Assembly (NCBI RefSeq): GCF_012641185.1
Contig: NZ_JAAXLK010000008.1
Span: 59,450 to 123,449 of the forward strand
DNA from: Levilactobacillus tujiorum
GTDB taxonomy: Bacteria > Bacillota > Bacilli > Lactobacillales > Lactobacillaceae
DNA: 64,000 nt
Reading direction: 5' to 3'
The translations under genes were made by a program, and so were the position numbers. Below the pieces are notes generated by a model that saw nothing but the letters and a program-made list of their open reading frames with translations, searched no databases and was not told the origin of the DNA. The stretch's first letter is position 1, and every line of letters starts with the position of its first letter. This document shows positions 8,528 to 18,810 of the stretch, piece after piece.

Positions 8528-10168
8528 CTAGTATTTGTAGTTAATGTAGTTAATCAGGCCGGATAGAAAATGTTCACAATCGTCAATTCGTGTGCGGAAG
8601 TGATCGTTACGGGTAAAGAAACCACCGTAAAATTTGCTTGGTTTGTAGAAGAACATCGCCACTTCCGGCTCGAATGCCCCAACCATTAATTCAAACTCTG
8701 CACGCCGTTGCCAAACTTCTCGTAAATGTTGACTATCGTATTTTTCTAGCAAATCATCATTTCCGGTCCGCCGAATCGTATCAATCAATCTAACGGTTGC
8801 GTCCAAAAGCTCTAAGCGAGTCGGATGCGGACTGACCTGTTTTTCAATAAAGTCCAAATTGCTAAAGGCATTCTGTAACCCCATTGCCATGTAGTCACGA
8901 TTCTCGGGAAATACCTGTGCGGCCTCATTAGCGGCATAGGCAATCCAATGATCGTGGTACTTACCAAAGTCATTTTGGACCATGAAATCCAACGTTTGTT
9001 GCACCTGCTTACGAATACTCTCCTCATTAGTTAACTCGAACAACCGGATTAGAGCAAAGGCAATCTCTCCTTCATAGTAGATAACCCGGAAGCTATCCTT
9101 AACTGAAAGATCTGGATTCAACACATGATTGAATTTCCCAGATGGCTGACGGAAGACGTCAACGCCCCGGCATGCTTGCAACGCCACATCTGCAAATTGG
9201 TTGTCTTGCGTGACTTCCTGATACTTGCAAAGCGCCAAGATTAACATGGCTTGGGCACCCAACTTGATCTCCGGAGTTCCCTTCTTAGGGTATTCAATCG
9301 CAAACCGCGCGTGATCCTTCGCAAGGGTAAGTTCGTCAATCCCCCACTGTAAGGCTAACTTCACACGGTCCAAATCCTCAACTTTGCCGGTATAGGCAAT
9401 CGCTTCCAATAAAGCGTAGATTGATGAGAAATGCCGAACGCTATTGTAGTTCGTTAATACCCGCTGCGTAGCTGGAAAATAGCCGTAAATAAATTTACCT
9501 TCATCCTTAATCTGCCGAGTGAGATAGGCTTCAGCCACCGTCAAGTAATTCTCAATCTCTTGCTTGGGTTGTCGTAGTTGCCGAACGCCTGTCGTCCCAT
9601 CCTCACGATCAGACAGTGGCCAAATGTTCTGACCATCCGAAAAGATCCCAATCGTTGAGAAGCTCCAGATATAACGACTATCCGCTAAGTTGGCACAGGA
9701 CTCACCGTTACGTTCAGTTAAATACTGAGCTATCGCATCAAAATCAATCCAGCTTTCCGTAGCGTTCTTTCCAATAACATGCTGATCACTCGGATGAAAG
9801 AATTCATGTCCATTAATTTCCATCTCCAGCAGCGCTGTTTTAAACTCCGGATCGAAACTGATACCGCGCCGCCAGAAATTCATGCGCATCATCTTTTTTA
9901 GATCCTGCTGAAAATCAGATAGTGGCCGCCGCTGGGTTCCCGTAATTGCTTCAACCCGCACCCATGAATGCTGAGGGACTGGTGCTAGTTCAGTCGTTAC
10001 TTTGGACCATGCACTTTCCAGGCTATTGCCATGAATAAATTGCGTGGCGGCACGATGCCGCTTGTCAGAAACAGATACTGCTAATGTCACTTTCCCCGTT
10101 GCTAAATCCTTTGCAGTTCCAAGATTCATAACTGCCTCTCGAAATTCGCTGATTAATGATTTCTTCAT
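8528..10168 (-). CDS. Predicted helical-toroid ((alpha/alpha)-barrel-like) protein of the adhesin cluster, function unknown
   Basis: 546 residues, starting at MKKSLISEF (10168) with AGGGG upstream; a longer frame has no ribosome-binding site. Roughly residues 1-170 form an unidentified mixed domain. From about residue 180 there are repeated amphipathic helix pairs, for example RHFSSIYALLEAIAYTGK, LGAQAMLILALCKYQE, YYEGEIAFALIRLFELT and DHWIAYAANEAAQVFPE. This is the look of the (alpha/alpha)6 toroids found in glycoside hydrolases, epimerases and lyases. No signal peptide is visible, so it is probably cytoplasmic. As the first gene after the serine-rich protein it may trim or modify the glycan or assist the transferases. 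That is inference, and I cannot name catalytic residues. Confidence 0.7.
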   Translation of the reverse strand: MKKSLISEFREAVMNLGTAKDLATGKVTLAVSVSDKRHRAATQFIHGNSLESAWSKVTTELAPVPQHSWVRVEAITGTQRRPLSDFQQDLKKMMRMNFWRRGISFDPEFKTALLEMEINGHEFFHPSDQHVIGKNATESWIDFDAIAQYLTERNGESCANLADSRYIWSFSTIGIFSDGQNIWPLSDREDGTTGVRQLRQPKQEIENYLTVAEAYLTRQIKDEGKFIYGYFPATQRVLTNYNSVRHFSSIYALLEAIAYTGKVEDLDRVKLALQWGIDELTLAKDHARFAIEYPKKGTPEIKLGAQAMLILALCKYQEVTQDNQFADVALQACRGVDVFRQPSGKFNHVLNPDLSVKDSFRVIYYEGEIAFALIRLFELTNEESIRKQVQQTLDFMVQNDFGKYHDHWIAYAANEAAQVFPENRDYMAMGLQNAFSNLDFIEKQVSPHPTRLELLDATVRLIDTIRRTGNDDLLEKYDSQHLREVWQRRAEFELMVGAFEPEVAMFFYKPSKFYGGFFTRNDHFRTRIDDCEHFLSGLINYINYKY

Positions 10169-10210
10169 AATGTAAAACCGCCCCTCAATTTTACTTTTTT
10201 CTAATATAAG

Positions 10211-10265
10211 AGTCCTCCCAGTTTGACCCGAAGAGGACCCGTCTGGGTATAAATCAAGTATACCC
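10211..10265 (-). promoter_or_regulatory. Candidate regulatory region upstream of the helical-toroid gene
   Basis: A 7-bp dyad GGGTATA / TATACCC (10245-10265) lies upstream. A second imperfect stem (GAGTCCTC / GAGGACCC, about 10210-10240) contains the 10-mer CCTCCCAGTT (10214-10223). A related dyad (17161-17177) and the identical 10-mer (17082-17091) occur upstream of the serine-rich protein gene. A weak TATATT -10-like element follows without a good -35, which suggests an activator-dependent promoter. Confidence 0.45.
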
Positions 10266-10302
10266 ACTCTTAGTACATTTTGTTACTATTTACTACTCTT
10301 GC

Positions 10303-13300
10303 CTAGTTGTCGTCGTCTTTCCGCCGCTTGCTGCTGTACCACCATGTTCCACCGGTTACAGCTGCAATAGCTGCCAAGATTGAACCCCAAAGTGTCATGT
10401 TGTTCTGATCATTTTGACTAGCAGTATCTCCACCAGTTGTCGCGTCTGCTGCCGCACCACTCTTTGCAGCTGCTGATTTATCAGCGGCATTCTTATCCGT
10501 CGACTTGTCAGTAGAAGCGGCACGATCATCGTTTGCCGAACTGTTCAAATCGCTACTAATTGGTTGTGCAGTTCCTGCTGGCATTGCCGTTGCAGAACCT
10601 GTCGTGTAGCTAAGCGGTGTAGCCGTTGCTCCAAACGAGCCTGAACTTGGGTTAGTGCCAGTTCCTGAAATACCAGGCGTTCCTGTCCCAGCAACTGAAC
10701 CACCAACGTTACCGCCGTTGCCAGTATTTGATCCGTTATTACCACCATTGGATCCGCCGTTACCAGTATTGATGTCAGAATCAGCATCACTGTCGGAATC
10801 ACCCTCTGAATCGGAACCATTGTCACCATCTGAACCTGATTCACTATCAGAATCTGAATCGCTATCAGAGTCGCTACCAGCATCAGAATCGCCATCGGAA
10901 TCAGAATCACTTTCTGAATCTGAGTTGCTATCGGAATCTGAGTCACTATCCGAGTCGGAATCGCTATCGGAGTCAGAGTCACTGTCGCTGTCTGAGTCAC
11001 TGTCGCTGTCTGAATCACTATCGGAATCTGAGTCGCTGTCGGAATCACTGTCGGAGTCCGAGTCGCTGTCAGAGTCACTATCACTGTCTGAATCGGAGTC
11101 ACTATCCGAATCCGAATCACTATCTGAGTCGGAATCACTGTCTGAGTCAGAGTCTGAATCGCTGTCTGAGTCTGAGTCGCTATCTGAGTCTGAGTCACTG
11201 TCGGAGTCAGAGTCACTATCGGAATCCGAATCACTATCGGAGTCGGAATCACTGTCAGAATCACTGTCGGAATCTGAATCACTGTCGGAGTCCGAGTCGC
11301 TGTCAGAGTCACTATCACTGTCTGAATCGGAGTCACTATCCGAATCCGAATCACTATCTGAGTCTGAGTCGCTATCTGAGTCGGAATCACTGTCGCTGTC
11401 CGAATCACTATCTGAGTCTGAGTCGCTATCTGAGTCGGAATCACTGTCTGAGTCAGAGTCTGAATCACTATCGGAGTCTGAATCGCTGTCGGAATCTGAG
11501 TCACTGTCAGAATCCGAGTCGCTATCTGAGTCCGAGTCACTGTCGGAATCCGAGTCACTATCTGAGTCTGAATCGCTATCCGAGTCGGAGTCACTATCAG
11601 AATCGGAATCACTGTCTGAATCCGAATCGCTATCGGAGTCGGAGTCACTGTCGCTGTCTGAGTCACTATCTGAGTCTGAGTCACTGTCGGAATCGGAGTC
11701 GCTATCGGAATCTGAGTCACTGTCTGAGTCGGAGTCACTATCGGAATCAGAGTCGCTATCTGAATCGGAGTCACTGTCAGAGTCCGAATCGCTGTCAGAA
11801 TCACTGTCGGAGTCAGAATCACTGTCTGAGTCAGAGTCACTGTCAGAGTCTGAGTCGCTATCGGAATCTGAGTCACTGTCGGAATCCGAGTCACTATCGG
11901 AATCGGAGTCGCTGTCAGAATCCGAATCACTGTCTGAATCGGAGTCGCTATCGGAGTCCGAGTCACTATCGGAATCCGAATCACTGTCGGAGTCGGAATC
12001 ACTATCGCTGTCGGAATCACTATCGGAGTCAGAATCACTATCTGAATCGGAGTCGCTGTCCGAATCACTGTCTGAATCGGAGTCACTGTCGGAGTCTGAG
12101 TCACTATCCGAATCTGAATCACTGTCCGAGTCCGAATCACTATCTGAGTCTGAGTCGCTATCGGAGTCGGAATCACTATCGGAATCTGAATCACTATCGG
12201 AGTCCGAATCGCTGTCGGAGTCCGAGTCACTATCTGAATCTGAGTCACTGTCAGAATCACTGTCGCTGTCAGAGTCGGAATCACTGTCTGAATCTGAATC
12301 GCTATCGGAGTCAGAATCACTATCGGAGTCAGAGTCACTATCTGAATCTGAATCACTGTCAGAGTCGGAGTCGCTATCTGAATCTGAGTCGCTGTCAGAA
12401 TCCGAATTATCTTCCGCTGCAATTGCTAACTCAGCGTAACTCAATGCGTCATTTGCTGCATTGGAAGCCTTGTCCTTAGCATCCTTAGCTGCTGAAGCCG
12501 CGGATTGGGCTTGTGATGCGTATTCCTTAGCCGCTGCATTATCTCCAGCTGCTTCGGCCGATTTTGCATTGTTACGACTTTCTTCAGCAGTTGAAGCTGC
12601 CATAGACGCTTCAGTTGCTGCAGATGAAGCCGCAGTCGCTGCGGATTGGGCCAAAGTTGCATATGACGCTGCGGAAGAATTATTACCAGCATACTGATCG
12701 GCAACGTTTGCGTAAGAACTAGCAACCGTTGCGTAATGATCAGCTTCGGCAGCTGCTGAAGCTGCATCAGAGGCTGCTGATTCAGCATCTTCGGATGTCG
12801 TTCCATTAACCGTTAACAGACCCGCACCCAGCGTGGTTGTATTGCCACCAGAAGTAATCTTCAGGAAGTAGTAACCGCCCTGACCAGTCTTAACATCTTT
12901 TAAGGAAAGGGTAGCACTCGTTGCGCCGTCAATCGCTGTTTGGGCACCATCTTCGGTACTAGCGAAGTACCATTGGTAAGTTGCGGAATCAGAACCAGTC
13001 CCTGCGTCCGTTGCAGGTGTCCATTCCAAATCATCACCGGCGTTAACCGTCTTATCGTTCAAACCACTACCAACTGTGACAAGCTTAGTTGCACGGTAAG
13101 TCGTCCCATCAGCATTGGTAATTGTCGCAGTAATTGTAGTCGTGCCTTTAGCACCAGATACCGTCGTTAACACACCTGAATCGTTGATCGTTGCTACGGA
13201 AGTATTACTACTTGTCCAAGTCACATTTCCAGTCGCATTAGCCGGATTCGTGCTAGCAACGTAGTTCGTCACATCATTGGTGAAGACATAGTCATCACCG

Positions 13301-16300
13301 ATGATGTCAATCCCAGTAGCTGGAATTTCACTGTCATAAATGTCAACTTCGGCTAAATTACTGTAAAGCGTATCGCCGATAAGACCATATGAAGACTTAA
13401 GTTGGAAAATTAATGTTCCTGTATAAGTTGCACTAGTCTTAACAGTCAACGTTGAGCTCAACGTTGACGTTGTAAGGAAGCCACCTGTATTATTATCAGG
13501 ATCTTGTGCTGATTCCAAATATCCAGCCGAGACTGCTTGAGCAGTGGTCATCCACTTACCGTTAGCTTGAACATACCAAGTTCCTGAAGCGCTAAGATTT
13601 CCAAGCCCCGCAACTTTTGACGTCCCGGTTAAGGAAATCGTGCTTCCGGCAACCGTCGTCGTTAATGCCGCTGGCTGTTGCGTGTAGCCAGAACTCATGG
13701 TAATTCCCCAAAGCGTTGACGCATTTCCGCTTGGTTTACCTTTATAACTGCTCATGTTGTTTGAGTAATTAACCGCGTAGCTCGCTGCAATCGTTGCATC
13801 GGACGCTGCTGCCGTTGCCGTTACCGCGTATGAACTGGCATCGGCCATGGCTGAATCAGCTGAGGATGCAAACTGACTAGCCTCCACAAAGTTACCGGCG
13901 CTAACCGCTGATGAGGCTAATGTCATGTAACTAGTTGCTGCTGAGGCTGCGTCGGCACCGTAAGCAACGTCTAACAATGAGGATTGTGCGTAGTAAGCTG
14001 CTTGTGCAACGTAGGAAGCACCCATGCTCGTGTTATTTTGCATGGCAGTCGCCAGCGAATTAGCAACGGATGAGGCTGCACTAGCTGCGGTTGCTGCTTG
14101 AGAAATAACTGCAGCTGCTGAATCTGATAACATCGTGGTGTTATCCAACTGTGCGTCGACAATAGTCTTGGTTGCTGAACTGGCCGCTGCCGAAGCTGCC
14201 TTTAACTCATCGTTCGCGTAAGCTAAATACGTTACCGAATTTTCATACGCCGTTCTAGCCGCATTAACATCACCGGTAGCTGCTGCTGCAGCCGCGTTGG
14301 CAGCTTCACTGGCAGCTGAATTAGCATTGTCCAATGCCGCTGATCCCGCCGAATTAGCGTTTTCGTAAAATTCAGTAGCTCCGGAGTTAAAGTCCGCGGC
14401 TGATGAATATGCGTTAGTTGCATCATTGGCATGAGAACCGGCAGTCGTTGCCAGGCTAGCTGCTTCACTGGCCACACTGGCGGCCATTTCTGCATAGCTT
14501 GATGCTAAATAATCATTAGCCTGAACCCGTTCCAGTGCCGTATTGACATTGTCTAACGCGTCGTTAGCGGTAGAAGTAGCCTCAACATTGTAAGAGCTGG
14601 CCGTTGAAGCTGCCGCAGCTGCTTCTAATGCATAGGAGCTGGCAGCTGAATAATCTTTTGCTGCTTCGTGAGCTGCCGCATTGCTATATGCCAGGCTAGC
14701 TGCTGTTGCGGCACTTGTCGCACTTTCGGCCATCTTAGCAGCACTATCAGCCTGTGACTGCGCCTTTTTTGCGTAAGATTGTGCTGAGACATTACTGTTG
14801 ATATCCGCAACTTCATAGGCGTTGGCAATGGCACTATTCGCTTTGGACGTTGCTGCGGTAGCCGAGCTGGCATAACCCGCAGCCAGACTTGCTGAACTTG
14901 AAGCTTGTTCCGTGTAATTTCCGTTAGCATCTGTAACTACCAAGGTCAAGACGTTGGAAGCTGCTTTAAATGCCGTGGAGCCAAGTTGACCTAGGTAACT
15001 CTTCTTCCCGCTGACGACGGCTTGAAAATAATACGTTCCGGCGGTCGGTAACGTGAAACTATTGGTTGTGGTGGTATTCTTTCCTGTTGTTTGCTGTAAG
15101 ACATTCCAAGTTTGACCATCGGTGGAGTAATACCAAGTATACGTTTGCGTTCCAGTCAATGAGTACAGCCAGATACCACTAACTAAGTTTGAAATCGTCG
15201 TCGTAACAGTCACGGCACTCCCTACTGAAACCGTATCCGTATCCATTGAGGTTACCAGCGTCGCACCATCCGCCGAGCTATCGGCATTTGAAACGTGTGT
15301 ATCAAATTCCTTAGCTAACATTGCGGCAACCTCTGCTTCACTGGCCGCCGATGAAGCAATGACGGCAGAACTAGCAGCGGCTTTCGCGTAAGATGTCGCA
15401 TCCTTAGCGGTTGAAGCATTCGCCGCGTTGACTGCTGCGGTTGAAGCAGCGGTAGCAGCAGCGGCAGCAACAAAGGCAGCGCTTGAGGCTGCTGCAGCGT
15501 ACTGAACGGATTGATCCCCTTCGTACTGACTGGCCTCACTAGCATAACTGCTTGCATCATTGGCATCACTGGCCGCATTGGTAGCACTAGCTGATGCAGC
15601 ACTGGCAATATTAGCGATTGCTAACGTTGAGGCTTGGGTCGCCATTTCTTCAGCCGTACTCTTGGCATCAGTTGCCGTGGATAGAGTTGTCACGGCTTCA
15701 CTGGCCAAGCTATTAGCCGCGGATAATGCGCCCATCGCTGCGTTGTACTCGGTGTCATCCGTAGCATTAGCTGCGGCGGCAGCGGCACTGCTGGCTACCG
15801 TCCAAGCCTGGGCAGCCTTCGTTGCTGCTTCATTCAGTGCAGCGGCAGCACTTGAGGCTACGGCAGCGGCACTGTTAGCAGAAGAATAAGCTGCTAAGGC
15901 TGCTGAGTTATTTTTATCGTATTGGGTCGCAGTGTAGGCGCTACTTGCAGCAGCGGCGGCTGCGGAAGCCAGATCCGTTGCGACACTCGCAGCTGAGTTA
16001 ACGTCAACATTGGCACTGCTGACTAGGTAAACAATTTGGGCAGTTGCAGCGTTCCGCGTTGCAGTGGCAGCTGAAATTGCCATTGAAGCGTAGGAACTCA
16101 CGTCACCCGAGTAGGAACTTGCCATGGACAAAGCATTCACGTAAGCCATGGTGTTGCTCCCAACATCCCCGGCAGCACTCCCAGCGGCAATATCAATCGA
16201 CGCTTGAGAATACATCGCTGCCAGACTGTTGTAGTGCTTAACAAAGTCATAGGCTTTTTCTGCTTGTTTAAATGCACTTTGCGTAGCACTATTAGCCGTT

Positions 16301-17031
16301 TGAACGTCTAAAGCGTTCTGCGTTTCCACGACAGCTGCATAGCTGCTAGCGGCACTCGCAGCGGAAGCAGCCGTAGCTAAATCGGCGGCTGCTGAAGAAT
16401 TTTCAGCTGAAGTATCACTATTGTTAGCCGCACTTGAGCCCACCGCAGCGCTTTCATAAACTGGCGTTGCAACTGTCTTCTTAGTCGTTGCGACCTTAGT
16501 TACCACTTTATTAACGTTGGACGTCAACGTGACATCCACATTGGCAGAAGTAGCCAGACTAGCCGCTACCGTAGCTGTATCAGCGACGGCACTCGCAGCA
16601 CTGGTGGCTTCGGCTGAAGTCGTCGTTGCCGTGGCAGAACTTGTTGCACTAGATGGTGTTGTTTCTGAATAACTGCTGGTAGAAACCTTTTCGTCCTCTT
16701 GCACCGCCGTCGCAGCAGATGAAGCTGCATTAGAAGTAGCCGTTGATTCTGCGTGACTAGCGGAAGTACTTCCCGCACTCGACGCAGCTTCAGATGTACT
16801 CGATTCTAACTCGTCCGCGGCTGAACTAACCGAACTTGCCGCCGATGAAACGACTTTCACATTACTATCGGTATCAGCTTGACTGGTGGTATCAGCACTC
16901 GCAGTCAGTGATCCCGCCCCCAAAAGCGAAAATGATGCTAACGCAGCGAAGACCCAGGTCTTCCCTACCTTATACATCTTGTAACGTAGCTTGGGGTCGC
17001 CATTAAAAGCTTTATTCCGCATGAATTTCAC
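10303..17031 (-). CDS. Serine-rich repeat glycoprotein adhesin (KxYKxGKxW signal, Ala/Ser stalk, Ig-like modules, Ser-Asp repeats)
   Basis: 2242 residues. The N-terminus has KMYKVGKTW (residues 18-26), the KxYKxGKxW signal of glycosylated adhesins, with cleavage likely after ASA at residue 46. Long Ala/Ser-rich helical stretches alternate with Ig-like or Big-type modules at about residues 595-700, 1100-1230, 1237-1320 ([15 protein letters not shown], Big2-like) and 1322-1410. Residues 1543-2086 are almost pure Ser-Asp. The C-terminus has a hydrophobic span ([17 protein letters not shown]) and a charged KRRKDDDN tail, but I find no LPxTG-type sortase motif. Start: GTG at 17031, ten bases after AGGAGG. 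Expected role is surface adhesion and biofilm after O-glycosylation by the flanking transferases; the ligand is unknown. Confidence 0.93.
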   Translation of the reverse strand: MKFMRNKAFNGDPKLRYKMYKVGKTWVFAALASFSLLGAGSLTASADTTSQADTDSNVKVVSSAASSVSSAADELESSTSEAASSAGSTSASHAESTATSNAASSAATAVQEDEKVSTSSYSETTPSSATSSATATTTSAEATSAASAVADTATVAASLATSANVDVTLTSNVNKVVTKVATTKKTVATPVYESAAVGSSAANNSDTSAENSSAAADLATAASAASAASSYAAVVETQNALDVQTANSATQSAFKQAEKAYDFVKHYNSLAAMYSQASIDIAAGSAAGDVGSNTMAYVNALSMASSYSGDVSSYASMAISAATATRNAATAQIVYLVSSANVDVNSAASVATDLASAAAAAASSAYTATQYDKNNSAALAAYSSANSAAAVASSAAAALNEAATKAAQAWTVASSAAAAAANATDDTEYNAAMGALSAANSLASEAVTTLSTATDAKSTAEEMATQASTLAIANIASAASASATNAASDANDASSYASEASQYEGDQSVQYAAAASSAAFVAAAAATAASTAAVNAANASTAKDATSYAKAAASSAVIASSAASEAEVAAMLAKEFDTHVSNADSSADGATLVTSMDTDTVSVGSAVTVTTTISNLVSGIWLYSLTGTQTYTWYYSTDGQTWNVLQQTTGKNTTTTNSFTLPTAGTYYFQAVVSGKKSYLGQLGSTAFKAASNVLTLVVTDANGNYTEQASSSASLAAGYASSATAATSKANSAIANAYEVADINSNVSAQSYAKKAQSQADSAAKMAESATSAATAASLAYSNAAAHEAAKDYSAASSYALEAAAAASTASSYNVEATSTANDALDNVNTALERVQANDYLASSYAEMAASVASEAASLATTAGSHANDATNAYSSAADFNSGATEFYENANSAGSAALDNANSAASEAANAAAAAATGDVNAARTAYENSVTYLAYANDELKAASAAASSATKTIVDAQLDNTTMLSDSAAAVISQAATAASAASSVANSLATAMQNNTSMGASYVAQAAYYAQSSLLDVAYGADAASAATSYMTLASSAVSAGNFVEASQFASSADSAMADASSYAVTATAAASDATIAASYAVNYSNNMSSYKGKPSGNASTLWGITMSSGYTQQPAALTTTVAGSTISLTGTSKVAGLGNLSASGTWYVQANGKWMTTAQAVSAGYLESAQDPDNNTGGFLTTSTLSSTLTVKTSATYTGTLIFQLKSSYGLIGDTLYSNLAEVDIYDSEIPATGIDIIGDDYVFTNDVTNYVASTNPANATGNVTWTSSNTSVATINDSGVLTTVSGAKGTTTITATITNADGTTYRATKLVTVGSGLNDKTVNAGDDLEWTPATDAGTGSDSATYQWYFASTEDGAQTAIDGATSATLSLKDVKTGQGGYYFLKITSGGNTTTLGAGLLTVNGTTSEDAESAASDAASAAAEADHYATVASSYANVADQYAGNNSSAASYATLAQSAATAASSAATEASMAASTAEESRNNAKSAEAAGDNAAAKEYASQAQSAASAAKDAKDKASNAANDALSYAELAIAAEDNSDSDSDSDSDSDSDSDSDSDSDSDSDSDSDSDSDSDSDSDSDSDSDSDSDSDSDSDSDSDSDSDSDSDSDSDSDSDSDSDSDSDSDSDSDSDSDSDSDSDSDSDSDSDSDSDSDSDSDSDSDSDSDSDSDSDSDSDSDSDSDSDSDSDSDSDSDSDSDSDSDSDSDSDSDSDSDSDSDSDSDSDSDSDSDSDSDSDSDSDSDSDSDSDSDSDSDSDSDSDSDSDSDSDSDSDSDSDSDSDSDSDSDSDSDSDSDSDSDSDSDSDSDSDSDSDSDSDSDSDSDSDSDSDSDSDSDSDSDSDSDSDSDSDSDSDSDSDSDSDSDSDSDSDSDSDSDSDSDSDSDSDSDSDSDSDSDSDSDSDSDSDSDSDSDSDSDSDSDSDSDSDSDSDSDSDSDSDSDSDSDSDSDSDSDSDSDSDSDSDSDSDSDSDSDSDSDSDSDSDSDSDSDSDSDSDSDSDSDSDSDSDSDSDSDSDSDSDSDSDSDSDSDSDSDSDSNSDSESDSDSDGDSDAGSDSDSDSDSDSESGSDGDNGSDSEGDSDSDADSDINTGNGGSNGGNNGSNTGNGGNVGGSVAGTGTPGISGTGTNPSSGSFGATATPLSYTTGSATAMPAGTAQPISSDLNSSANDDRAASTDKSTDKNAADKSAAAKSGAAADATTGGDTASQNDQNNMTLWGSILAAIAAVTGGTWWYSSKRRKDDDN
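10774..12405 (-). repeat. Ser-Asp repeat region with 18-bp periodicity
   Basis: About 1.63 kb encoding Ser-Asp dipeptides, nearly uninterrupted from about 10927 to 12405 and diluted by Gly, Glu, Asn and Ala towards 10774. Serine codons follow a period of three: two TCN codons, then one AGY, giving GAYTCNGAYTCNGAYAGY-like 18-bp units. The phase slips in places where two AGY codons come together. The units differ at wobble positions, so the DNA is less repetitive than the protein. The other frames and the opposite strand are stop-free for much of this stretch. Confidence 0.93.
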
Positions 17032-17070
17032 TTTTAATCGTCCTCCTTAAGTTGTCTGTGATTCAATTCG

Positions 17071-17105
17071 TTGTAGGTAAGCCTCCCAGTTACACATACC
17101 TACAA
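17071..17105 (-). promoter_or_regulatory. 5'-leader hairpin of the serine-rich protein mRNA
   Basis: TTGTAGGTA (17071-17079) and TACCTACAA (17097-17105) form a perfect 9-bp stem with a 17-base loop. On the mRNA the loop reads AACUGGGAGG. It lies 40-75 bases upstream of the GTG start and before the real AGGAGG. It is not a terminator, as no T-run follows. Confidence 0.6.
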
Positions 17106-17220
17106 TTTAAAGATCGATTATTAACCGGTCTATACACTTTTCTATAATGAAGAGTCGTCCGTATAAACGTATACCCCTATAAACGAGCCCTTCAACACTG
17201 CTCATTCTATCATAATTTCA
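17106..17220 (-). promoter_or_regulatory. Probable promoter/operator region of the serine-rich protein gene
   Basis: The dyad GTATAAACGTATACCCC (17161-17177) lies about 130-145 bases before the start codon. A weak CATTAT or TATAGA -10-like element follows near 17140-17150, with no convincing -35. The arrangement resembles an operator-dependent promoter. Exact transcription start is not determinable here. Confidence 0.4.
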
Positions 17221-17864
17221 GTATACATACTATTTTAAAGATAACTTTATTATTGGTCTATCTGAGAAAACGGTAAAAAATTGGTTTTCCCTAATTTATT
17301 ATCAGTTAGCTTTAATTTTTAGTACAACTGATTAACTAGACATTTGCCGTTATTATAAAAGTTTTTAAACTACACACGTCAGTTTACCATTGCCTATATA
17401 CCAGCATTTGTATATGTATATCCCATTCTTTAATTTTGCTTACAAATTCATGCAGGTCCGATACCATTAACAGTTCGTGCTTAGTTAGTTTATTTTTTTA
17501 CGACCATTTATTATATTTCGATTAAAAAATACGTACAGTTAGAGATCTACATCGTTTTGTCCACGTTTATATTGCCCACTAAAATGCAAGTAAAGCGTCT
17601 TCAAAAACACCTATTTTTTGCAAAAAATCTGATTGAGTTTGACTATTTTACTCACATATCAGTAATAATGTAACATTAGTTTTTCAGGGGTTTAAATTGA
17701 TATTTGGGGTGCCCAAAAGAATTTGGCAGCAGCAACTGTTGCTACATCACGTTTTCTTGGATAATGTTTCATTTTTCATTTTTTGTAACCATCGTTCAGA
17801 CACCGCAAAACTTCCCCTAGGTCACGCCTTCTGAACGCCTAATTTCTGATCAGTTAATACATCA
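17221..17864. other. Gene-free AT-rich stretch
   Basis: About 640 bases between the adhesin promoter region and the terminator of the metzincin pair. It is strikingly AT-rich compared with the genes around it, has no open frame with a ribosome-binding site on either strand, and shows no tRNA or rRNA. One short palindrome AGCAACTGTTGCT occurs near 17732-17744. I see no function in it. Confidence 0.6.
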
Positions 17865-17866
17865 AG

Positions 17867-17904
17867 TAAACAAAGAAGGACCTGGAAAAGATCCCAGGCC
17901 CTTC
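17867..17904 (-). terminator. Terminator after the metzincin-like pair
   Basis: GAAGGACCTGG (17875-17885) pairs with CCAGGCCCTTC (17894-17904) with one mismatch. The minus-strand transcript ends CTTCTTTGTTT. It lies 26 bases beyond the stop at 17930. Confidence 0.8.
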
Positions 17905-17929
17905 TAGCTTATTCTATTAAACATCGATC

Positions 17930-18799
17930 TTACTTGACGGTTAGCCGCCCGGCATTATACATCACAACAGGCTGCTGGTTAGTCAATACTTTCGTGGCCA
18001 AACGCCGAGGATGCTGCCAACTGATCCCGGCTAACGCTACAGCCGCTGCATCCATCCGCGTGCTGTGAATCCCCTTTTGATTGGCGGGCAAGCGATTAGG
18101 GCCACTCTCCCAGACGCCCATGACCTCTGAGGTAATATAACCAACGGATGCCGCATTCTCACCCAGCTTGCCACCACCCAGGGTAGGAATCCCCAGTGCG
18201 TGACCGATTTCACGAATGAGGATCGCCTCGCGATTATTCAAGTCCTCACGCGCACTAAACCCTTTCGTCTGCCAATTGGCTGGGAAGAACTGGATACCAG
18301 TCCCATTATATTGTTGACCGCCAACCGCCTTATCCTTGGTCTTGCCATCGTGAATGACCTCATCACTAGCCTTGGCCGAATCGACAACTTGGACAATTCG
18401 ATAGCCCGCCACCTGATTCCAAAACGCTGCGGCATCTTTAACCATCGCTGGCCGCATCATTTTAGATTCACTGTACAGTTGTAGCACGCCATCACTTCCC
18501 ATAAAGTTCCGGATATTTTTTTCCGACTGACGATACACATAATGTGTCGCAACGGCATCTAATCCCGTATTTCCCGTGTATTGGGTGCCATGCGTCAGCT
18601 TGGTCAGCTGTGCTAATTGTCCCTGCGAGAAGAGTTTACGATTCACTAAGCCATCGGTCGTGCTAGACGGCTTAGTTCGCTGATAGTAGCGACTGTTGCC
18701 ATACATCAGAATATGCAGCCGGTTCATCCCAGCAAAGACACCAGCGATCACCAATGCTAGTCCGACTAGCAAACCCAAACGTCTCCAAAATTTTGCCAT
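17930..18799 (-). CDS. Metzincin-like membrane-anchored protein with degenerate zinc site (probable pseudoprotease)
   Basis: 289 residues, a tandem paralogue of the upstream gene (18811-19680) and equal to it in length. A short basic N-terminus and one membrane segment (LLVGLALVIAGVFAGM) place the rest outside the cell. Where the paralogue has HEIGHALGIPH, this protein has REIGHALGIPT (residues 196-206). Two of the three expected zinc histidines are replaced (R196, T206), while E197 and H200 remain. The Met-turn-like SEVMGVW (Met227) is kept, as is the rest of the fold, so the gene has not decayed at random. It may act as a regulator or binding partner of the active copy. AGGGGGG precedes the ATG, and 11 bases separate the two genes. 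Confidence 0.85.
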   Translation of the reverse strand: MAKFWRRLGLLVGLALVIAGVFAGMNRLHILMYGNSRYYQRTKPSSTTDGLVNRKLFSQGQLAQLTKLTHGTQYTGNTGLDAVATHYVYRQSEKNIRNFMGSDGVLQLYSESKMMRPAMVKDAAAFWNQVAGYRIVQVVDSAKASDEVIHDGKTKDKAVGGQQYNGTGIQFFPANWQTKGFSAREDLNNREAILIREIGHALGIPTLGGGKLGENAASVGYITSEVMGVWESGPNRLPANQKGIHSTRMDAAAVALAGISWQHPRRLATKVLTNQQPVVMYNAGRLTVK

Positions 18800-18810
18800 G
18801 CAAGTCCCCC

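Noticed and set aside
10774..12405. Possible CRISPR-like or satellite array.
   Set aside because: There are no unique spacers; units are contiguous and in frame with the adhesin throughout.
10545..12439. Very long open frames on both strands across the Ser-Asp repeat (one rich in Ser-Glu-Leu, one in Thr-Ile-Gln).
   Set aside because: They arise because a GAY-TCN repeat has no stops in other frames. They have no independent start signals and no features outside the repeat.
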